From Actinomycetes bacterium (GTDB taxonomy: Bacteria > Actinomycetota > Thermoleophilia > Solirubrobacterales > Solirubrobacteraceae), in the NCBI GenBank assembly GCA_023405705.1, contig JAEXXR010000440.1:1-7089 (forward strand): DNA of 7,089 nt. The letters run 5' to 3'. The position numbers and the translations under genes are program-made. The stretch's first letter is position 1. The number at the start of each line of letters is the position of its first letter. The notes beneath the pieces are model-generated. The model saw only the letters and a list, made by a program, of their open reading frames with translations. It ran no database searches and was not told the DNA's origin. Of this stretch, positions 4,911 through 7,089 are shown piece after piece.

Positions 4911-5801
4911 TTGCGACCTGAAACTGCTTCCATTCGCCGCCGCGCTGCCGCGGCCCTGCTGCTCGCGACGATCGGATCGCTCGTCTTCGCCAGCGGCGCG
5001 TTCGCCGACTTCCTCACCCCGGAATCGGGTGGCTCGCCGAACGCCGACCAGATCGACTCGCTGTACAAGATCGTCCTCTACATCGCGATCGTCGTGTTCG
5101 TGGTGGTCGAGGGCGCGCTCTTCTACTCGCTCTGGAGATTCCGCGCCAAGAAGGGCGCGGTCGCTGCTCAGATTCACGGCAACACCCGTCTGGAGATCTC
5201 CTGGACGGTCGGCGCCGCCCTCATCCTCGTGGCGCTCGCCGCGGTGACGTTCTCGAAGCTCGGCTCGATTCAGGATCCGCCGAACAGCGACCCGAACGGC
5301 CTCGAACTGGCCGACGGCGTCCTGACGGCCTCGGTCGACATGCCGAAGCCCCCGAATGGCAGAGCACTCGTGATCTGCGTGACCGGCCGCCAGTACGTCT
5401 GGCGCTACACGTACGGCGCCGAGTGCCAGAGAAACCCCTTCGGCCTCGTCTACTCCTACGAGGAGATGGTCGCTCCCGCCAACACGACCGTCATCCTCGA
5501 CATCGAGGCCACCGACGTCATCCACTCCTGGTGGATCCCGAAGCTGGGCGGCAAGTTCGACGCCGTGCCCGGCTACAAGAACTACACCTGGTTCAAGGCC
5601 CCGAAGGCCGGCGAGACCTACGTTGGTCAGTGCGCCGAGCTCTGCGGCCGCAACCACGCTGACATGACCGCCCGCGTCCGGATCGTCACCCCGGACGAGT
5701 ACACCGCGTGGCTCGAGCAGCAGAGAAGAGACATCGCCGCCGCAGACAGACAGGTGCAGGAGCTCCGCAGAGAGCTCTTCGGCGACGGCGACCTCGATTA
5801 G
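4911..5801 (+). CDS. coxB: Cytochrome c oxidase subunit II (CuA subunit)
   Basis: Numbered from TTG 4911 (296 residues). A signal peptide comes first: basic IRRR at 8-11, hydrophobic AAAALLLATIGSLVFASG, and likely cleavage after AFA (30-32). Two membrane helices follow (about 52-75 and 97-115), then the extracytoplasmic cupredoxin domain. CuA ligands are present: H205, C241, E243, C245, H249 and M252 (CAELCGRNHADM). The subunit accepts electrons from cytochrome c and passes them to CoxA. There is no cytochrome c domain at the C-terminus, only a charged helical tail (about 267-296). The start is uncertain: the frame stays open to a GTG at 4788 with GGAG 7 bases before it, overlapping the crotonase stop, and a GTG at 4890 is possible. 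I prefer 4911 because the extra 41 residues look untypical, cross a hairpin and a -10-like site, and the codons after 4911 are AT-richer as at many gene starts. Tyr162 replaces the usual electron-entry Trp. Seven of 19 Arg codons are AGA. Also called ctaC. Confidence 0.95.
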   Translation: MRPETASIRRRAAAALLLATIGSLVFASGAFADFLTPESGGSPNADQIDSLYKIVLYIAIVVFVVVEGALFYSLWRFRAKKGAVAAQIHGNTRLEISWTVGAALILVALAAVTFSKLGSIQDPPNSDPNGLELADGVLTASVDMPKPPNGRALVICVTGRQYVWRYTYGAECQRNPFGLVYSYEEMVAPANTTVILDIEATDVIHSWWIPKLGGKFDAVPGYKNYTWFKAPKAGETYVGQCAELCGRNHADMTARVRIVTPDEYTAWLEQQRRDIAAADRQVQELRRELFGDGDLD

Positions 5802-5804
5802 GAA

Positions 5805-5809
5805 AAGGA
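5805..5809 (+). promoter_or_regulatory. Ribosome binding site of coxA
   Basis: AAGGA lies 12 bases before the ATG at 5822, in an A-rich patch directly after the coxB stop. The spacing is longer than optimal. The 20-base gap between coxB and coxA has no room for a separate promoter, so the two are presumably co-transcribed. Confidence 0.5.
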
Positions 5810-5821
5810 CCTAGACCGACC

Positions 5822-7089
5822 ATGGCAACCACCGACTTCGCGACGCGTCCCGTGCCGCAGGTGCTCGCCCACGAGGTCCACGCCCAGCGCCAGCGCGCGC
5901 GGTGGATCGACTGGCTGACCACCACCGATCACAAGAAGATCGGGATCATGTACATCGTCTCGTCGTTCGCCTTCTTCTTGATCGGCGGCATCGAGGCGCT
6001 GCTGATGCGCGTGCAGCTCGCCGTTCCGAACAACAACTTCCTCACCCCGGAACACTTCAACGAGCTCTTCACGCTCCACGGCACGACGATGATCTTCCTC
6101 TTCGTCGTACCGATCATGGCGGGCTTCGCGAACTACTTCTTGCCATTGATGATCGGTGCGCGGGACATGGCCTTCCCGCGACTGAACGCCCTCTCGCTGT
6201 GGCTCCTGCTGTTCGGCGGCATCGTCTTCTACGCGTCGCTGCTGTGGCAGCCGCCGGAGGCCGGCTGGTTCTCCTACGCGCCGCTGTCGAACGAGATCTA
6301 CACGCCGAGCGGCGGCCAGGACGCCTGGATCTTCCTGATCCACATCACCGGCATCTCCTCGCTCGTCGGCGCGATCAACTTCTACGCCACGATCGTGAAC
6401 ATGCGCGCGCCCGGCATGGGCTGGGGCCGCCTGCCGCTGTTCGTCTGGACGATCCTCATCTACGCCCTGCTCCTGATACTGGCGCTGCCGGTGATCGCGG
6501 GCGCGGTCACGATGCTCCTGACCGACCGTCACTTCGGGACGCACTTCTTCGACCCGACCGAGGGCGGATCGCCGGTCCTGTGGCAGCACCTCTTCTGGTT
6601 CTTCGGCCATCCCGAGGTGTACATCATGATCCTGCCGGGCTTCGGCATCGTCTCCGAGGTCCTGCCGGTCTTCGCCCGCAAGCCGATCTTCGGCTACAAG
6701 GCGATCGCCGCCTCCACCGCGGTCATCGCCTTCCTGGCGGCGCTCGTGTGGGCCCACCACATGTTCAGCGTCCCGGTGCCGACCGTCGTGCTCGGGTTCT
6801 TCATGCTGTCCTCGTTCCTGATCGCCGTGCCGACGGGCGTCAAGATCTTCAACTGGATCGCGACGCTCTGGCGAGGGTCGATCGTGACCGCCTCCCCGCT
6901 CTACTTCGCGGCCGGCTTCATCGCGATCTTCGTCATCGGCGGCATCACCGGCATCTTCCTCGCCGTCTTCCCCGTCGACTGGCAGCTGACCGACACGTAC
7001 TTCGTCGTCGCTCACTTCCACTACGTGCTGATGGGCGGCGCGGTCTTCACCATCTTCTGCGGCCTCTACTACTGGTACCCGAAGATGAC
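5822..7089 (+). CDS. coxA: Cytochrome c oxidase subunit I (haem-copper), 3' end outside window
   Basis: 422 codons from ATG 5822 are open to the right edge; the family is usually well over 500 residues, so the C-terminus is missing. This is the catalytic subunit, reducing oxygen to water and pumping protons across the membrane. Landmarks: TTTDHKKIGIMY (33-44); haem a ligand H86 (LHGTTM); D-channel entrance D115 (GARDMAFPRLN); CuB ligand H263 with cross-linked Y267 and channel E265 in GHPEVY; CuB ligands H312 and H313 (WAHHMF); K-channel K341 (PTGVK); haem a3 ligand H398 and haem a ligand H400 (VAHFHYVLMGG). Glu in GHPEVY together with the K- and D-channel residues makes it an A1-type oxidase. 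It lies 20 bases after coxB in one operon. Unlike coxB it uses no AGA among 12 Arg codons. Also called ctaD. Confidence 0.97.
   Translation, partial: MATTDFATRPVPQVLAHEVHAQRQRARWIDWLTTTDHKKIGIMYIVSSFAFFLIGGIEALLMRVQLAVPNNNFLTPEHFNELFTLHGTTMIFLFVVPIMAGFANYFLPLMIGARDMAFPRLNALSLWLLLFGGIVFYASLLWQPPEAGWFSYAPLSNEIYTPSGGQDAWIFLIHITGISSLVGAINFYATIVNMRAPGMGWGRLPLFVWTILIYALLLILALPVIAGAVTMLLTDRHFGTHFFDPTEGGSPVLWQHLFWFFGHPEVYIMILPGFGIVSEVLPVFARKPIFGYKAIAASTAVIAFLAALVWAHHMFSVPVPTVVLGFFMLSSFLIAVPTGVKIFNWIATLWRGSIVTASPLYFAAGFIAIFVIGGITGIFLAVFPVDWQLTDTYFVVAHFHYVLMGGAVFTIFCGLYYWYPKM

Noticed and set aside
3772..5247. 491-residue plus-strand frame across the divergent gap, crotonase gene and coxB
   Set aside because: It is an Arg/Pro-rich shadow frame; the true crotonase and CoxB frames are unambiguous.
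3905..5657. Minus-strand open frames opposite the crotonase gene and coxB
   Set aside because: They are antisense shadows with compositionally biased products and no domain signature.
4911..5801. caa3-type subunit II with fused cytochrome c
   Set aside because: The protein ends soon after the CuA domain and contains no CxxCH haem-binding motif.
5798..7021. 407-residue minus-strand frame opposite coxA
   Set aside because: coxA on the plus strand carries every haem and copper ligand; the antisense product is Asp/Glu/Arg/His-rich and low in complexity.
1..7089. CRISPR array, insertion sequence, tRNA or riboswitch
   Set aside because: I saw no regularly spaced long repeats, transposase motifs, terminal repeats, tRNA-like cloverleaf or recognisable riboswitch core on either strand.

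Overview
This is ordinary chromosomal DNA from a very GC-rich bacterium. I judge roughly 70% G+C by eye and have not computed it. Codon third positions are strongly G/C, and the gene content (aerobic A1-type cytochrome oxidase, thioredoxin reductase, PAP2 and flippase-like membrane proteins) fits an actinobacterium. The frequent arginine codon AGA on a G/C-rich background, together with the protein style, makes me think of Thermoleophilia (Solirubrobacterales/Conexibacter-like). That placement is inference. I see no mobile element, CRISPR array, tRNA or rRNA, and no gene-free stretch longer than about 300 bases.

Layout from left to right. (1) 1-525, plus strand: the 3' end of a PHP-domain metal-dependent hydrolase gene, cut by the left edge. 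(2) A short convergent gap (526-620) holding a strong GC hairpin. (3) 621-1598, minus strand: trxB, thioredoxin reductase, preceded by an unusually AT-rich promoter-like patch. (4) 1725-2867 and 2873-3850, both minus strand and 5 bases apart: a flippase-like (LPG-synthase transmembrane family) membrane protein and, upstream of it, a PAP2-family phosphatase/phosphotransferase, forming a probable lipid or lipid-carrier operon. (5) A divergent regulatory gap of about 130 bases with repeats and a 10-bp palindrome. (6) 3983-4795, plus strand: a crotonase-fold protein that lacks both hydratase glutamates and resembles PaaG-type isomerases. (7) About 4911-5801 and 5822 to the right edge, plus strand: coxB/ctaC and coxA/ctaD, subunits II and I of a haem-copper cytochrome c oxidase; the second gene is cut by the right edge.

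How the genes relate: CoxB takes electrons from cytochrome c at its CuA centre and passes them to haem a and the haem a3-CuB site in CoxA, where oxygen is reduced and protons are pumped. All metal ligands and proton-channel residues I looked for are present. The PAP2 and flippase-like proteins plausibly act on the same lipid. TrxB recharges thioredoxin with NADPH and the crotonase belongs to acyl-CoA metabolism; neither has an obvious link to its neighbours.

I did not find a novel multi-gene system. The points most worth a second look are the AGA codon preference (high in trxB and coxB, absent from the visible coxA), the uncertain start of coxB next to a hairpin and a -10-like element, the altered active site of the crotonase, a Tyr in CoxB where the electron-entry Trp normally sits, and the repeat/palindrome cluster upstream of the PAP2 gene.
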